64,000 nucleotides of DNA from Bacillus cytotoxicus (GTDB taxonomy: Bacteria; Bacillota; Bacilli; Bacillales; Bacillaceae_G). Positions 1-12,057 of this stretch are shown here, piece after piece. Made by a program: the position numbers and the translations under genes. Location of the stretch: positions 1 to 64,000 of the forward strand of contig NZ_JAMBOP010000011.1 of the NCBI RefSeq assembly GCF_023715645.1, in the 5' to 3' direction. Numbering within the stretch: position 1 is the first letter of the stretch; each line of letters starts with the position of its first letter. The notes beneath the pieces were generated by a model. The model was not told the origin of the DNA. It saw only the letters and a list, made by a program, of their open reading frames with translations, and ran no database searches.

Positions 1-106
<106 letters not shown>

Positions 107-200
107 GTGTTTGTCTAGCATCATAAATAAAAATTGACGTTTCACGTTGTTTGTTTCGTTTAGTTTTCAAAGTTCAATATCGCGTTTTGGCGACTTTTAT

Positions 201-229
201 AATATAACATAACATTTCATGTTCGTCAA
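201..229 (-). promoter_or_regulatory. rRNA operon promoter
   Basis: On the minus strand TTGACG (224-229) is followed after 17 bases by TATATT (201-206), about 95 bases upstream of the 16S 5' end. This is a strong sigma-A layout for an rrn promoter. A second upstream promoter may exist, but I could not define one. Confidence 0.75.
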
Positions 230-311
230 CAACTTATTTTAACATTTTGTTTCAATCAATTGCTGACTCTGCCTATTATATAGAATTCGCCCCTCCTATG
301 CAAGCACTTTT

Positions 312-346
312 TATAAAAAAAGAATAAGGGTAATCCCCTTATTCTT
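312..346 (-). terminator. gyrA rho-independent terminator
   Basis: An 11-bp perfect stem (320-330 with 336-346, loop 331-335) is followed on the minus strand by a T tract. The stem overlaps the gyrA stop codon. Confidence 0.85.
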
Positions 347-2813
347 CTGAGCTTTCTTGATCTTCTTGTATGTCTTCTTCATCTTCTTTTTGTGTTTTCG
401 CTACCGTTGCTACTTCTTGCTCGCCCTCTAAACGAATTAAACGAACACCTTGTGTATTACGTCCCATTTGAGAGATTTGATCAACCGGCATACGGATTAA
501 AACACCCGCCGCTGTAATCAACATAATATCTTCTTCACCATTTACAGATTTAACGGCAATTAACTTACCATTCTTATCTGTAATATTACATGTTTTAAGG
601 CCTTTCCCCCCACGGCTTTGGAGGCGATATTCTTCAACTGGCGTCCGCTTACCATAACCATTTTTCGTAACAATTAAAACATCCATATTTTCTTCTACAA
701 TTTCCATACCAACAACTTGATCCTCATCGCCAAGTGTAATGGCTTTAACACCGGCTGCATTTCGTCCCATTGATCGAACATCTTCTTCATGGAAACGAAT
801 TAACATCCCGTTGCTCGTTCCAACAATCATATCTTTTTCACCCGTTGTTAAACGGACGGAAATTAATTCATCTTCTTCACGAAGAGAAATAGCAATTAGA
901 CCGTTGTTACGAATGTTAGCAAATGAAGAAAGCGGCGTTCTTTTTGCAATACCGTGTTTTGTTGTAAAGAATAAAAATTGATCATCATTAAATTCTCGGA
1001 TTGGGATAATCGCATTTACCCATTCACCTTTATCTACTTCTAATAAGTTAATAATCGGTATCCCTTTTGCTGTCCGACTATATTCAGGAATTTCATACCC
1101 TTTCGTACGGTATACTTTCCCTTTATTTGTGAAGAATAAAATGTGATCATGCGTAGATGTTGTTAATAAATGTTCCACAAAATCATCATCATTTGTTCCC
1201 ATACCTTGAACTCCACGTCCGCCACGATTTTGCGTTTTGTACGTAGAAGCTGGTAATCGTTTCACATACCCATTATGAGTAAGTGTGATTACAATGTTTT
1301 GCTCTGGGATTAAATCCTCATCTTCGATTGCTTCCAGACCACCAATTGTAATTTCTGATCTTCGTGTATCATTAAAGCGCTCTTTCACTTCTGTTAATTC
1401 TTCACGAATAATTTCAAGAACTTTCTCTTCATCTGCGAGAATTGCTTTTAACTCCGCAATCAATGTAAGTAGTTCTTGATATTCTTGTTCGATTTTTTCA
1501 CGCTCTAACCCTGTTAAACGTTGCAAACGCATATCTAAAATTGCTTGTGCTTGCTTTTCGCTTAAACCAAAATGTTCCATTAACCCTTGCTTTGCAATGT
1601 CTGCTGTCTTTGAATTACGAATTAGAGTAATTACTTCATCAAGGTGATCTAACGCAACACGTAAACCTTCTAAAATATGAGCACGAGCTTCTGCTTTCTC
1701 TAATTCATATGCAGTACGTCTACGGATAACAACCTTCTGATGCTCCAGGTAATAATAAAGACATTCTTTTAAATTTAATACTTTCGGCTCTCCATTTACG
1801 AGCGATAGCATATTAATACCAAAGCTTGTCTGAAGTGCTGTATGTTTATATAAGTTATTCAATAACACATTTGCATTTGCATCTCGTCGTAATTCCATGA
1901 CGATACGCATACCAGTTCGATCTGATTCATCACGTAAATCTGTAATACCATCAATCTTTTTGTCTCGAACAAGCTCTGCAATTTTTTCAATCAATCTTGC
2001 TTTATTCACTTGATATGGTAGTTCAGTTACAATAATAGATTGTTTCCCATTTGCCTTCTCTTCGATCTCTACTCTTGCACGAAGAATTACTGTACCACGC
2101 CCTGTTTCATACGCTCTTCGAATTCCACTCCGTCCAAGAATTTGACCAGCTGTTGGGAAATCTGGGCCGGGAATATACTCCATTAATTCTGCAATTGTAA
2201 TATCGGAATTATGACTTAACGCCAATACCCCATCAATTACTTCCCCAAGCTGATGCGGAGGAATATTCGTTGCCATCCCAACAGCAATACCAGTTGCACC
2301 ATTTACTAATAAATTAGGAAAACGAGCTGGCAATACAATTGGTTCTCTTTCTGAACCATCATAGTTATCTTGATAATCAATCGTATTTTTGGTGATATCA
2401 CGCAATAGTTCCATAGAAATCTTGGACATTTTTGCCTCTGTATAACGCATCGCAGCCGCCGAATCACCATCGACAGAACCGAAGTTACCATGTCCATTTA
2501 CTAGCATATAACGTTGACTAAAGTCTTGGGCCATTCGCACCATTGTTTCATATACCGCTGAATCACCGTGTGGATGATACTTACCAATTACTTCACCAAC
2601 AATACGCGCGGACTTCTTATACGCTTTATCAGCAGTAATTCCTAAATCGTTCATCGCATATAAAATTCTACGGTGAACAGGTTTTAATCCATCACGAACA
2701 TCTGGCAGTGCACGAGATACGATAACGCTCATCGCATAATCTAAAAACGAGGTACGCATTTCCTGGCTAATATTAATTTCTCGAATTCGGCCTTGTTGTT
2801 GGTTGTCTGACAT
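339..2813 (-). CDS. gyrA: DNA gyrase subunit A
   Basis: The ATP-dependent type II topoisomerase subunit that cuts and rejoins DNA and introduces negative supercoils together with GyrB. The 824-residue protein starts MSDNQQQ. The start at 2813 is preferred over an upstream in-frame codon because an AGGAGGTG ribosome site lies seven bases before it. The catalytic tyrosine is Y124 in AAMRYTEAK. The quinolone region reads [10 protein letters not shown] with Ser85 and Glu89, the usual susceptible residues. A GyrA-box-like QNRGGRG begins the C-terminal beta-pinwheel near residue 560, and the tail is very acidic. It follows gyrB with a 91-base gap and precedes the rRNA operon. Confidence 0.98.
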   Translation of the reverse strand: MSDNQQQGRIREINISQEMRTSFLDYAMSVIVSRALPDVRDGLKPVHRRILYAMNDLGITADKAYKKSARIVGEVIGKYHPHGDSAVYETMVRMAQDFSQRYMLVNGHGNFGSVDGDSAAAMRYTEAKMSKISMELLRDITKNTIDYQDNYDGSEREPIVLPARFPNLLVNGATGIAVGMATNIPPHQLGEVIDGVLALSHNSDITIAELMEYIPGPDFPTAGQILGRSGIRRAYETGRGTVILRARVEIEEKANGKQSIIVTELPYQVNKARLIEKIAELVRDKKIDGITDLRDESDRTGMRIVMELRRDANANVLLNNLYKHTALQTSFGINMLSLVNGEPKVLNLKECLYYYLEHQKVVIRRRTAYELEKAEARAHILEGLRVALDHLDEVITLIRNSKTADIAKQGLMEHFGLSEKQAQAILDMRLQRLTGLEREKIEQEYQELLTLIAELKAILADEEKVLEIIREELTEVKERFNDTRRSEITIGGLEAIEDEDLIPEQNIVITLTHNGYVKRLPASTYKTQNRGGRGVQGMGTNDDDFVEHLLTTSTHDHILFFTNKGKVYRTKGYEIPEYSRTAKGIPIINLLEVDKGEWVNAIIPIREFNDDQFLFFTTKHGIAKRTPLSSFANIRNNGLIAISLREEDELISVRLTTGEKDMIVGTSNGMLIRFHEEDVRSMGRNAAGVKAITLGDEDQVVGMEIVEENMDVLIVTKNGYGKRTPVEEYRLQSRGGKGLKTCNITDKNGKLIAVKSVNGEEDIMLITAAGVLIRMPVDQISQMGRNTQGVRLIRLEGEQEVATVAKTQKEDEEDIQEDQESSEE

Positions 2814-2872
2814 CAACCAGCACCTCCTCATTACATTTCCGATCGATATATCATGTTCATTTATACGTAGAA

Positions 2873-2896
2873 GACAGGAATACTCCGATTCCTGTC
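2873..2896 (-). terminator. Hairpin between gyrB and gyrA
   Basis: A 9-bp perfect stem (2873-2881 with 2888-2896) lies just after the gyrB stop. It has no real T tract (TTCTACG follows on the minus strand), so it may be an attenuator or an RNA processing/stability element rather than a full terminator. Confidence 0.4.
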
Positions 2897-2904
2897 ATCA
2901 GTCA

Positions 2905-4842
<1,938 letters not shown>

Positions 4843-4865
4843 CTACTTTTCCATTTAGACAGAAG

Positions 4866-5993
4866 TTATTTATCTTCTTCTCCACAATCCACCGTGCCGT
4901 TCGTTACATGAATTGTTTTTGCTTGTTTTAATGTATCATGCTCAATTCCATCAACACTTGTCGTTGTTACAAACGTTTGCACTTTTCCTTGAATCGTATT
5001 AAGCAGATGTGATTGCCTGTAATCATCTAGTTCCGATAACACATCATCTAATAAAAGGATTGGATATTCGTTAACTTCTGAATAAATCAATTCGATCTCA
5101 GCTAACTTTAGGGAAAGCGCGGTCGTTCGTTGTTGTCCTTGCGAACCAAAAACTTGAACGTTTTTCCCATTAACAAAGAATTGCAAATCGTCACGATGAG
5201 GCCCAATTAAGGTTGTACCACGGAAGATTTCACGTTGTTTCACAGATTGGAAATTTTCATAGTATACTTCTTCTATTTTCGACAAATCCATGGATTCTGA
5301 TACATCTATGCTTGGTTTATAAACTATTTCTAGTTCTTCAAGTCCTCTGCTAATTCCTCGATGAATTGGAGCTGCCCATTCTTGCAATAGACGTAAAAAT
5401 TCAAAACGTTTTTTTAATACTTTTACACCATGTTCAACGAGTTGAATTGTAAACACGTCTAGCATAGCTTCATCACTCTTACTGTTTCCTTGCATTTTCT
5501 TAAGCAAATGATTACGCTGTGTAAGGACTTTTTGATATTGACTTAATTCATACAAATACACAGGAGCTATTTGTCCAAGCTCCATGTCTAAAAAACGTCT
5601 TCGGACTTGAGGACTTCCTTTAACAAGGTTTAAATCTTCTGGTGCAAACATAACAACATTCATCACACCAATATATTGACTTAATTTTTGTTGCTCAAGC
5701 CCATTTAACTTTGCCTTTTTTCCTTTTTTAGAAACATTCAGTTCTAAAGACAAAGAGTTGTTTCTTTTTTGTAGTTTCCCTTTTATTTTACCATAATCCT
5801 CATCCCATCGGATAAGTTCACGATCATTAGAAGTTCGATGAGATTTCGCCATCGCTAATACGTAGATCGCTTCCATCAAATTGGTTTTTCCTTGCGCATT
5901 TTCACCAATAATTACGTTTACTTTATCTTCGAAGGAAAGATCTAACTTTTCATAATTGCGATAGTTTTGTAAATGTAATTCTGTAATATACAA
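4866..5993 (-). CDS. recF: DNA replication and repair protein RecF
   Basis: An SMC-like ATPase that helps load RecA on gapped DNA with RecO and RecR. The 375 residues include Walker [11 protein letters not shown] near residue 30, the ABC signature region [17 protein letters not shown] near 300 and Walker [12 protein letters not shown]. The length equals that of close relatives. The ATG at 5993 follows an AAGGGGGAT ribosome site. The gene sits 12 bases after rlbA and 38 bases before gyrB, in one apparent operon. Confidence 0.97.
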   Translation of the reverse strand: MYITELHLQNYRNYEKLDLSFEDKVNVIIGENAQGKTNLMEAIYVLAMAKSHRTSNDRELIRWDEDYGKIKGKLQKRNNSLSLELNVSKKGKKAKLNGLEQQKLSQYIGVMNVVMFAPEDLNLVKGSPQVRRRFLDMELGQIAPVYLYELSQYQKVLTQRNHLLKKMQGNSKSDEAMLDVFTIQLVEHGVKVLKKRFEFLRLLQEWAAPIHRGISRGLEELEIVYKPSIDVSESMDLSKIEEVYYENFQSVKQREIFRGTTLIGPHRDDLQFFVNGKNVQVFGSQGQQRTTALSLKLAEIELIYSEVNEYPILLLDDVLSELDDYRQSHLLNTIQGKVQTFVTTTSVDGIEHDTLKQAKTIHVTNGTVDCGEEDK

Positions 5994-6005
5994 AGGGATC
6001 CCCCT

Positions 6006-6221
6006 TTATCCTTGAACTTGAAATGTTCCGATCTCCGGAATTTCAACAATATCATTTGTATATAATTTTCGGCCTCGTCGATTTTCAAGTTCTTTATTTA
6101 CATACACTTCATACTCTTGTAAAAACCACTTTACCGCTCCGCCTGTATCAATCACGTCAGCCAGTTTTAAAAATTGTCCTAATGTAATATATTCTGTCGA
6201 AATTTGAATACGCTTCATCAT
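6006..6221 (-). CDS. yaaA: Small S4-domain RNA-binding protein (RlbA/YaaA)
   Basis: A 71-residue protein consisting of one S4-like RNA-binding fold (GQFLKLADVIDTGGAVK, ending DIVEIPEIGTFQVQG). The family sits between dnaN and recF in most Bacillaceae and has been linked to ribosome assembly. The molecular role here is inferred from family and position only. Two ATG codons are adjacent (6221 and 6218) and I cannot decide between them. Confidence 0.93.
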   Translation of the reverse strand: MMKRIQISTEYITLGQFLKLADVIDTGGAVKWFLQEYEVYVNKELENRRGRKLYTNDIVEIPEIGTFQVQG

Positions 6222-6302
6222 AAATCGCTCACTTTCTAAAAGTGTTCATTCTTTCATTGTACTAAATAAACAAGCATTAGGAAAGTAATAGCGAGAAATC
6301 AA

Positions 6303-6336
6303 AAGGGTTACTAGTAGATTTTTACTAGTAACCCTT
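6303..6336 (-). terminator. dnaN terminator
   Basis: A 14-bp perfect stem (6303-6316 with 6323-6336, loop GATTTT) lies directly after the dnaN stop and is followed on the minus strand by TTTTGATTT. It separates dnaN from the rlbA-recF-gyrBA unit. Confidence 0.85.
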
Positions 6337-6344
6337 ATCATATT

Positions 6345-7490
6345 TTAGTACGTACGTACTGGTAAAATTAATTGAATAATGGAATCGTCGTTAACAGTAC
6401 GAATTAAAAATGGTCTCATTGCACCAGTAAAACTAACTTTTATTTCCGTACTATCCAACGCTTTTAATGCATCCATCATATATTTTGCACTGAAGGAAAT
6501 TTTTAACTCTTCTCCTGTAAATTGCTCACATTGAACTTCTTCCACAACTTTTCCGATTTCTGGAGAATTTGAAGAAATTTCCAATATTTGATTTTCTAAA
6601 GTTGATAATTTCACAACATTATTGCGTCCATCTCTTGCTAATAATGACGCTCGATCAATCGCTTGTAAAAATTCTTTTGTATTTACAAAAAGATCTGTTT
6701 TACTATCAGGCGGAATTAGTCTTGTAGTATCAGGATAACTGCCTTCTAATAGTCTAGAGAAAAATAACAAATGTTTTGTACGGAATAGAACTTGATACTC
6801 CGTTATAACAATATCTACCTTCTCTTCTGATTCATCAAGAATTTTACTTAACTCATTTAAACTTTTTCCTGGAATCACAACATTTGCTTGAAATTCATTT
6901 GCAATCGTTTGGCCTGCAATTTTTGCTTTACGAAGTGCTAAACGATGACTATCTGTTGCAATACAAGTCAACTCGCTGTTATATACCTTCCAGTTTACAC
7001 CTGTCAAGATCGGGCGTGTTTCTGATGTGGATACAGCGAATACAGTTTGACGAACCATATGCTTTAAAAGATCTGTTGGGATTTGAAATACATGATGTTC
7101 TTCAATCTGTGGTAATAATGGATACTCCGCTGAATCTAAACCATTTAGATTAAACTCGGATTTTCCAGATTTTATTTTTGTCATAAAATGACTTTCAACA
7201 GAAATTTCAACTGTATCTTTCGGTAATTTTTTTACAATTTCACTGAAATATTTTGCTTGTAAAACAATACTTCCATATTGTTTTACTTCTACAATTTCTT
7301 TCCCATCTTCTTCGACAGGAATAAAAGATTCAATGGATATATTTGCGTCACTACCTGTTAATGTAACACCTTCCTCATTTGCTACAAGTTTAATCCCTGT
7401 AAGAATTGGAATTGTTGTACGAGAGGAAACAGCTTTCATTACATCTTGTACACTTCTGACAAGGTAGTCTTTTTGAATTGAAAAATGCAT
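6345..7490 (-). CDS. dnaN: DNA polymerase III beta subunit (sliding clamp)
   Basis: The ring-shaped processivity clamp that tethers the replicative polymerases to DNA and recruits many partners, including YabA in Bacillus. The 381-residue protein starts MHFSIQKDYL with a CGGAGG site upstream. It shows the three repeated clamp domains and ends with the family-typical PVRTY. It is normally co-transcribed with dnaA. Here the spacing to dnaA is enlarged to 461 bases by an inserted element, and the gene has its own terminator. Confidence 0.98.
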   Translation of the reverse strand: MHFSIQKDYLVRSVQDVMKAVSSRTTIPILTGIKLVANEEGVTLTGSDANISIESFIPVEEDGKEIVEVKQYGSIVLQAKYFSEIVKKLPKDTVEISVESHFMTKIKSGKSEFNLNGLDSAEYPLLPQIEEHHVFQIPTDLLKHMVRQTVFAVSTSETRPILTGVNWKVYNSELTCIATDSHRLALRKAKIAGQTIANEFQANVVIPGKSLNELSKILDESEEKVDIVITEYQVLFRTKHLLFFSRLLEGSYPDTTRLIPPDSKTDLFVNTKEFLQAIDRASLLARDGRNNVVKLSTLENQILEISSNSPEIGKVVEEVQCEQFTGEELKISFSAKYMMDALKALDSTEIKVSFTGAMRPFLIRTVNDDSIIQLILPVRTY

Positions 7491-7506
7491 ATCGAAAACC
7501 TCCGGT

Positions 7507-7660
7507 AAGTATAAAATTGAGTTTATTAGATAATAATAAAAAATTAGTAGTAATAGTAATAGGGCCTGTGGATATGTGGATAACTTAATAAAAAGACGGG
7601 AAAACAGTCTATCTACATGTGGATAGACTGTTTATAAAACAAGAATAGTTATTCACGTTG
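7507..7660. other. oriC, dnaN-proximal half: unwinding element, DnaA-trio and DnaA boxes
   Basis: An AT-rich tract (7507-7544) adjoins six TAR triplets (TAG TAG TAA TAG TAA TAG, 7545-7562), then a short GC block (GGGCC) and DnaA boxes TGTGGATAT (7567-7575) and TGTGGATAA (7575-7583). A further near-box TGTGGATAG lies at 7619-7627 and TTATTCACG near 7649. In B. subtilis the same order (box, GC block, DnaA-trio, AT tract) is the site of strand opening. The boxes face the trio exactly as there. Confidence 0.88.
7602..7633 (-). terminator. Hairpin in the dnaA-dnaN gap
   Basis: A 12-bp perfect stem (7602-7613 with 7622-7633) whose loop contains a near DnaA box. On the minus strand it is followed by TTTTCCCGTCTTTTT, so it could end dnaA transcription. 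It overlaps the origin and may also be a DNA-level element. Confidence 0.55.
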
Positions 7661-7680
7661 TTCACATTATTGGATTATTA

Positions 7681-7946
7681 GTAACTACTCAGCCATACCT
7701 TTTAGAAATTTAGAAAAGGGTACGGTTCTAGTGAAGATGTGTCTCTCTATTATTTTTAAATTCATTTTTCGGCATATAGACTGCTGTCATGCAAACAGGG
7801 CAGGGGCCTGCACTTATTGTCTGCTTTTGTTTTCAAATTTTGCATGTGGCAGGAAAAGGTCTTGGCTCCTATGCATCGCCAGTCCCTCTCGCCCATTTTA
7901 AAAAATGTTGTTCTGCCCTTTTTTCATAAAGTAACTGAGTAGTTAC
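7681..7946. mobile_element. MITE-like element in oriC with 8-bp target duplication
   Basis: A 266-bp non-coding element bounded by 12-bp perfect inverted repeats GTAACTACTCAG / CTGAGTAGTTAC. It is flanked by the direct repeat GATTATTA at 7673-7680 and 7947-7954. The right copy of the duplication contains the dnaA stop codon, so dnaA is left intact. Ends beginning GTAA and an 8-bp duplication fit the IS66 family, which is an inference because no transposase is present. The interior (7764-7898) is a copy of repeat family B. A related element lies at 54169-54445 and a solo right end at 55979-56023. Confidence 0.85.
7764..7898 (+). repeat. Repeat family B, copy 1 (inside the MITE)
   Basis: Shares the blocks TTTTTCGGCATATA, CTGCTGTCATGC, GCATGTGGCAGGAAAAGG and CAGTCCCTCTCGCCCATTT with the copies near 47.15 and 54.26 kb. 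The 47.15-kb copy has no GTAACTACTCAG ends, so the inner repeat is a separate unit carried by the MITE. Confidence 0.7.
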
Positions 7947-7951
7947 GATTA

Positions 7952-9295
7952 TTATTTTAAAATATCGCGAATTTCTTCAAGTTGTCTTTGGAATTGTGTA
8001 TCTGTTTTTAACAACTTTGAAATTTTTTCATGGGCATGAATGACTGTAGTGTGATCACGTCCGCCGAACTCTTCACCGATTTTTGGTAAAGAGGAATCCG
8101 TTAATTCACGAGACAGATACATTGCAATTTGACGAGGAAAAGCGACAGATTTTGTGCGCTTTTTTGCTTTAAAGTCTTCTAATTTTACTTGGAAAACATC
8201 CCCTACAGCCTTCTGAATTTCATAAATTGAAATAATTTTTGGCTTTGAATTTGGAATAATATGTTTTAGTGCCTCAGCAGCTAAATCAGCATTCATATCC
8301 TTATTAATTAAAGAAGAATACGCTACAACACGAATGAGGGCACCTTCTAATTCACGAATGTTAGAGTCAATTTGATTCGCAATATAAAGCATAACTTCAT
8401 TTGGGATATCAAGCCCCTCAGCCTTTGCTTTCTTACGTAAAATCGCAATCCTTGTTTCTAAATCTGGAGGGGTAATATCTGTAATGAGTCCCCATTCAAA
8501 ACGTGAGCGTAAACGATCTTCTAATGTTGGAATTTCTTTTGGTGGACGATCACTTGAAATTACAATTTGTTTACTTTCTTCGTGCAATGCATTAAACGTA
8601 TGGAAGAACTCTTCTTGCGTCTGTTCTTTTCCAGCAAGAAATTGAATATCATCTATAAGCAGAACATCGACGTTTCGATATTTATTACGAAAATCAACTG
8701 CTTTATTATCACGAATAGAATTAATAAATTCATTTGTAAATTTTTCAGATGATAGATAAACGACTTTTGCGTTTGGATTATGTTCGATGACATAATGGCC
8801 AATCGCATGCATTAAATGCGTTTTTCCTAGTCCTACTCCCCCGTAAATAAATAAGGGATTGTATGCTTTAGCGGGCGCTTCGGCCACAGCTAAAGAAGCA
8901 GCATGGGCAAAACGATTGCCAGAACCGATTACAAAAGTATCAAATATATATTTAGGATTAAGCATACTTTTTGGGAAATGGTTAGGTTCATCATGCAGTG
9001 TTTTATTCTTTTGAACAGGAGGATAGTCAAATTCCTCTTCTGTTTGACTTTGTGGAATGATAAAGCGAATTGTAAGTTCTGCCCCCATTAAATGAATAAT
9101 TGTTTCTGAAATAAGATCAGAGTAATGGGATTCCAACCAATCACGTGCAAATTCATTCGGTGCAGTAATTGTTAAAATGTCCTTTTTTAAAGAATACGCT
9201 TTTGTAGACTTAAGCCACGTTTCATAACTAGGTTTACTAACTTTTTTTTCTAATTCTTTTAAGGTGCTATTCCATAAATCCGAAATATTTTCCAA
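7952..9295 (-). CDS. dnaA: Chromosomal replication initiator DnaA
   Basis: An AAA+ protein that binds DnaA boxes in oriC, opens the origin and loads the helicase. It also acts as a transcription factor. The 447-residue protein starts at a TTG codon at 9295, eight bases after an AGGAGGG site. Walker A is [13 protein letters not shown], Walker [14 protein letters not shown], sensor 2 region [14 protein letters not shown], and the C-terminal box-binding signature is [15 protein letters not shown]. The linker after residue 80 is the most diverged part. The stop codon sits inside the target duplication of a MITE. Confidence 0.99.
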   Translation of the reverse strand: MENISDLWNSTLKELEKKVSKPSYETWLKSTKAYSLKKDILTITAPNEFARDWLESHYSDLISETIIHLMGAELTIRFIIPQSQTEEEFDYPPVQKNKTLHDEPNHFPKSMLNPKYIFDTFVIGSGNRFAHAASLAVAEAPAKAYNPLFIYGGVGLGKTHLMHAIGHYVIEHNPNAKVVYLSSEKFTNEFINSIRDNKAVDFRNKYRNVDVLLIDDIQFLAGKEQTQEEFFHTFNALHEESKQIVISSDRPPKEIPTLEDRLRSRFEWGLITDITPPDLETRIAILRKKAKAEGLDIPNEVMLYIANQIDSNIRELEGALIRVVAYSSLINKDMNADLAAEALKHIIPNSKPKIISIYEIQKAVGDVFQVKLEDFKAKKRTKSVAFPRQIAMYLSRELTDSSLPKIGEEFGGRDHTTVIHAHEKISKLLKTDTQFQRQLEEIRDILK

Positions 9296-9383
9296 AGTTG
9301 TCCCTCCTTTACAAAAGATGATGATTCAACAAGGCATTTAATATTTGTATAACGCAAGCGAAGAACGCTGTATATTTATACGA

Positions 9384-9412
9384 AACACTTTTTTGAAAGG
9401 AAAAAGTGTTTG
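9384..9412. promoter_or_regulatory. Inverted repeat in the dnaA promoter region
   Basis: An 11-bp perfect stem AAACACTTTTT / AAAAAGTGTTT lies about 90 bases upstream of dnaA, at the edge of the DnaA-box region. No clear sigma-A promoter for dnaA could be fixed by eye. The role is unknown. Confidence 0.4.
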
Positions 9413-9439
9413 AAATATGAAATAGAGTTTTCGACAAAA

Positions 9440-9745
9440 AAACACGTTGTGGAAAACTTTTTATGCACATGTGATTATACATGTCCACATGTTATGCACA
9501 AATTGTGGATAAATAATAAGTGTGAAAAACTTGTTCAAGGTGAAAACACAACTATAATATCAAAAAAAGATAGCGATAGCAATGTATTTCGGAAAGTTAT
9601 CCACAAAATCAATACCTTGTGGAATAAACTTGTCCACAGTACGATATACTGTGTGAAAACGAAAAAAAATTTGTGGATAGAAAAAAGTGGCGAAAAAAAT
9701 TATCCACAACAAATGGAGTATGCTGTGAACAACCTTGTGAATAAA
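9440..9745. other. oriC, dnaA-upstream half: DnaA-box cluster
   Basis: This 300-base stretch between dnaA and rpmH holds consensus boxes TTATGCACA (9461-9469, 9492-9500), TGTGGATAA (9504-9512) and TTATCCACA (9597-9605, 9700-9708). One-mismatch boxes lie at 9630-9638, 9672-9680 and 9735-9743. Bacillus origins have such a cluster upstream of dnaA, which also autoregulates dnaA. An open frame crosses this region but reads through the boxes and is not credible as a gene. Confidence 0.92.
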
Positions 9746-9781
9746 GAAAAAATGAATATTTAATTAAAATTTCTAGAGGCA

Positions 9782-9811
9782 TTGACATTTTCCTAGTAAA
9801 TTAACTATAAT
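9782..9811 (+). promoter_or_regulatory. rpmH promoter
   Basis: TTGACA (9782-9787), 18 bases, TATAAT (9806-9811): both hexamers match the sigma-A consensus. The start codon of rpmH lies about 47 bases further on. Confidence 0.88.
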
Positions 9812-9857
9812 TTATAGGACTGTCTGTAACAGTTATTCCTCAGGGAGGTGTCATATA

Positions 9858-9992
9858 ATGAAAAGAACTTATCAACCAAATAAACGTAAGCGCAGCAAAG
9901 TACATGGTTTCCGTAGCCGTATGAGCACAGCGAACGGACGTAAGGTTCTAGCAGCTCGTCGTCGTAAAGGTAGAAAAGTATTATCTGCGTAG
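9858..9992 (+). CDS. rpmH: 50S ribosomal protein L34
   Basis: A 44-residue, very basic protein, [14 protein letters not shown]... ending RKGRKVLSA. It matches the full family length and the family signature near the N-terminus. A GGGAGGTG ribosome site lies about nine bases before the ATG. It is the first plus-strand gene to the right of the origin, with a strong promoter and a terminator hairpin just after its stop. It is conserved next to rnpA in almost all bacteria. Confidence 0.97.
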   Translation: MKRTYQPNKRKRSKVHGFRSRMSTANGRKVLAARRRKGRKVLSA

Positions 9993-9993
9993 G

Positions 9994-10021
9994 CCACTGA
10001 TCGTTCAGTGGTCTTTTTTTC
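9994..10021 (+). terminator. Terminator between rpmH and rnpA
   Basis: Stem CCACTGA / TCAGTGG (9994-10000 with 10005-10011), loop TCGT, followed by about nine T. It probably attenuates transcription so that L34 is made in far larger amounts than RnpA. Confidence 0.85.
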
Positions 10022-10070
10022 TAGTAATTATGAATTTTCCACTGGCGAAATACAGGAGTGTTCAATTGAT

Positions 10071-10436
10071 ATGAAGAAAAAGAATCGTGTAAAGAAGAAT
10101 GAGGAATTTCAAGCTGTTTTTCAAAATGGAAAATCAAATGCCAATCGTCAATTTGTTATCTATCAGTTGGAGAAGCCTGATCAACCGTATTTTCGAATTG
10201 GTCTTTCCGTTAGTAAAAAATTAGGGAATGCAGTCATGCGTAATCGTATTAAACGTATGATCCGTCAAGCTTTTACAGAATTAAAAGATGAGATAGATTC
10301 TGGGAAGGATTTTGTTATAATAGCAAGGAAACCTTGTTCAGACATGGACTATGAACAATTAAAGAAAAGCTTAATTCATGCTCTGCAACGCTCGGGAGTA
10401 AAACGGGCAAAAAATGGCGAAAAAAGAGGAAAATGA
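10071..10436 (+). CDS. rnpA: Ribonuclease P protein component
   Basis: The protein subunit that helps the RNase P RNA cut 5' leaders from pre-tRNAs. The 121-residue protein begins [13 protein letters not shown]. The ATG at 10071 is chosen because upstream in-frame codons run through the rpmH terminator, and an AGGAGTG site lies 11 bases before it. The RNR signature region is [17 protein letters not shown]. It is followed by yidC in the same direction. Confidence 0.97.
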   Translation: MKKKNRVKKNEEFQAVFQNGKSNANRQFVIYQLEKPDQPYFRIGLSVSKKLGNAVMRNRIKRMIRQAFTELKDEIDSGKDFVIIARKPCSDMDYEQLKKSLIHALQRSGVKRAKNGEKRGK

Positions 10437-10475
10437 ATTACACAATATACATACCGAAACAAGGAGGAGCAGGCT

Positions 10476-11243
10476 GTGAAAAAAAAGATGGGCTTACTAG
10501 TCATGCTTATTGCTGTTATGGCAATTGCTGCTGGTTGTAATCAAACAGGTCAGCCGATTACACCGCAAAGTACGGGAATTTGGAATGAATATTTCGTATA
10601 TCCACTTTCTCAGTTAATCACGTATTTTGCAAAATTATTTGGCAATAACTATGGTTTAGCGATTGTTGTTACGACTCTTATCATTCGTTTTGCGTTATTA
10701 CCATTAATGATTAAGCAAACGAAGAGCACGAAAGCAATGCAAGTAGTACAACCTGAAATGGCGAAATTAAAAGAAAAACATAGCTCTAAAGACCAAGCAA
10801 CTCAACAAAAATTGCAACAAGAAATGATGCAATTGTATCAAAAGCATGGTATCAATCCATTAGCAGGTTGTTTACCAATATTTATTCAAATGCCAATTTT
10901 ATTTGCATTTTATCATGCAATTATCAGAACGGCAGAAATCAAACAACATAGTTTTTTATGGTTTGATTTAGGTCATGCTGATCCATATTACATTCTTCCA
11001 GTTGTTGCGGCGATCACAACGTTTATTCAACAAAAGCTTGCGATGGCTGGCACTGCGGGGCAAAATCCACAAATGGCAATGATGATGTGGCTTATGCCTA
11101 TCATGATTTTAGTGTTCGCAATTAACTTCCCAGCTGCATTATCTCTTTACTGGGTAGTAGGTAACATCTTTGGTATTGCTCAAACATATTTGATCAAAGG
11201 GCCGGATCTGAAGGCTAGTAAGGCAGAAGGATCAAGTAAGTGA
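10476..11243 (+). CDS. yidC: Membrane protein insertase YidC (SpoIIIJ type)
   Basis: Inserts and folds membrane proteins, alone or with SecYEG. The SpoIIIJ type is also needed for sigma-G activation in spores. The 255-residue protein starts at GTG after AAGGAGGAG. A lipoprotein signal (IAAGC, lipidated Cys21) is followed by five membrane segments with the conserved Gly-rich [17 protein letters not shown] core. The C-terminus is short, as in Gram-positive YidC1. Its stop overlaps the jag start by four bases, indicating translational coupling. Confidence 0.95.
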   Translation: MKKKMGLLVMLIAVMAIAAGCNQTGQPITPQSTGIWNEYFVYPLSQLITYFAKLFGNNYGLAIVVTTLIIRFALLPLMIKQTKSTKAMQVVQPEMAKLKEKHSSKDQATQQKLQQEMMQLYQKHGINPLAGCLPIFIQMPILFAFYHAIIRTAEIKQHSFLWFDLGHADPYYILPVVAAITTFIQQKLAMAGTAGQNPQMAMMMWLMPIMILVFAINFPAALSLYWVVGNIFGIAQTYLIKGPDLKASKAEGSSK

Positions 11244-11857
11244 GTATGATTACTGCTAAAGGACAAACAGTCGAACTGGCAGTGCGATGTGCATTAGAAC
11301 AATTACAAGTATCAAGGGATAAAGTGGAGATACTTGTCATTGATGAAGGAAAAAAACCTTTTCTTGGTTTTATTGGAGGACGCCCTGCTATTGTAGATGT
11401 CATTGTAAAAAAAGATCCTGCAGAAGAAGCAGAACTTTATTTGAAAAGTATCATAAAAAAAATGGATGTTGATATAACTGTTGGAACAGATGTAAAAGGA
11501 CGGGATATCCATTTTACACTTGCTGGTAGTGATGTCGGTGTGTTAATTGGAAAAAGAGGAAATATATTAAATTCTTTACAATATATAACAAAACTTGTTG
11601 CGAATCGTAGTACAAAACAATATATCGGTGTAACAATCGACGCTGAAAATTATCGTGAGAAACGAAAAAACACGTTAGAATCGCTTGCGCTTCGGTTAGC
11701 AAAGCAAGTTAGTAATACGAAAAAAAGGGTTGTGTTAGAACCGATGCCTTCTTTTGAAAGAAAAATTATACATCAAGCACTTTCGAATCATCCATATGTG
11801 ATTACAACGTCTGAAGGTAAAGAACCACATCGACATGTTGTTGTATCTCCGAAATAA
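11240..11857 (+). CDS. jag: RNA-binding protein Jag (KhpB)
   Basis: A 205-residue RNA-binding protein with an N-terminal Jag domain (1-50), a KH domain around residues 75-150 ([17 protein letters not shown]) and an R3H domain at the end ([15 protein letters not shown]). KhpB works with KhpA in regulating cell length and division in Firmicutes. The start is GTG at 11240, overlapping the yidC stop. An ATG two codons later is also possible. Confidence 0.95.
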   Translation: MSMITAKGQTVELAVRCALEQLQVSRDKVEILVIDEGKKPFLGFIGGRPAIVDVIVKKDPAEEAELYLKSIIKKMDVDITVGTDVKGRDIHFTLAGSDVGVLIGKRGNILNSLQYITKLVANRSTKQYIGVTIDAENYREKRKNTLESLALRLAKQVSNTKKRVVLEPMPSFERKIIHQALSNHPYVITTSEGKEPHRHVVVSPK

Positions 11858-11996
11858 AATAAAACTGCCATCCTAAGGAATGGATTCTAGATGGCGGGCT
11901 AGTTGAACAAACTAGGCTCTTACTAGGTAACTTATCTACTTTACATTTCTTAGAAGATTGAAGTAGGAGTTTAACTGTTTTTTAGAGCGGGATAAA
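11858..11996 (+). repeat. Repeat family A, diverged copy 1
   Basis: Follows the family order: hairpin 1 (CTGCCATC 11865-11872 with GATGGCGG 11890-11897), the linker CTAGTTGAACAAAC, hairpin 2 (TCTACTT / AAGTAGG), then GAGCGGGATAAA. The hairpin arms differ from the copy at 57.75 kb but still pair. It occupies the jag-mnmE gap. Confidence 0.6.
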
Positions 11997-12026
11997 CCGG
12001 TAACTCGTTTGAGTGCCGGTTTTTTA
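11997..12026 (+). terminator. Terminator after jag
   Basis: CCGG..ACTC / GAGT.CCGG stem with loop GTTT followed by six T. It ends the rnpA-yidC-jag unit. Confidence 0.85.
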
Positions 12027-12057
12027 TTGGATAAAATATAAAAACAGAGAAATGATC

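Noticed and set aside
9410-9763. 117-codon open frame between dnaA and rpmH
   Set aside because: It runs through the DnaA-box cluster, its composition reflects the boxes, and it has no ribosome site.
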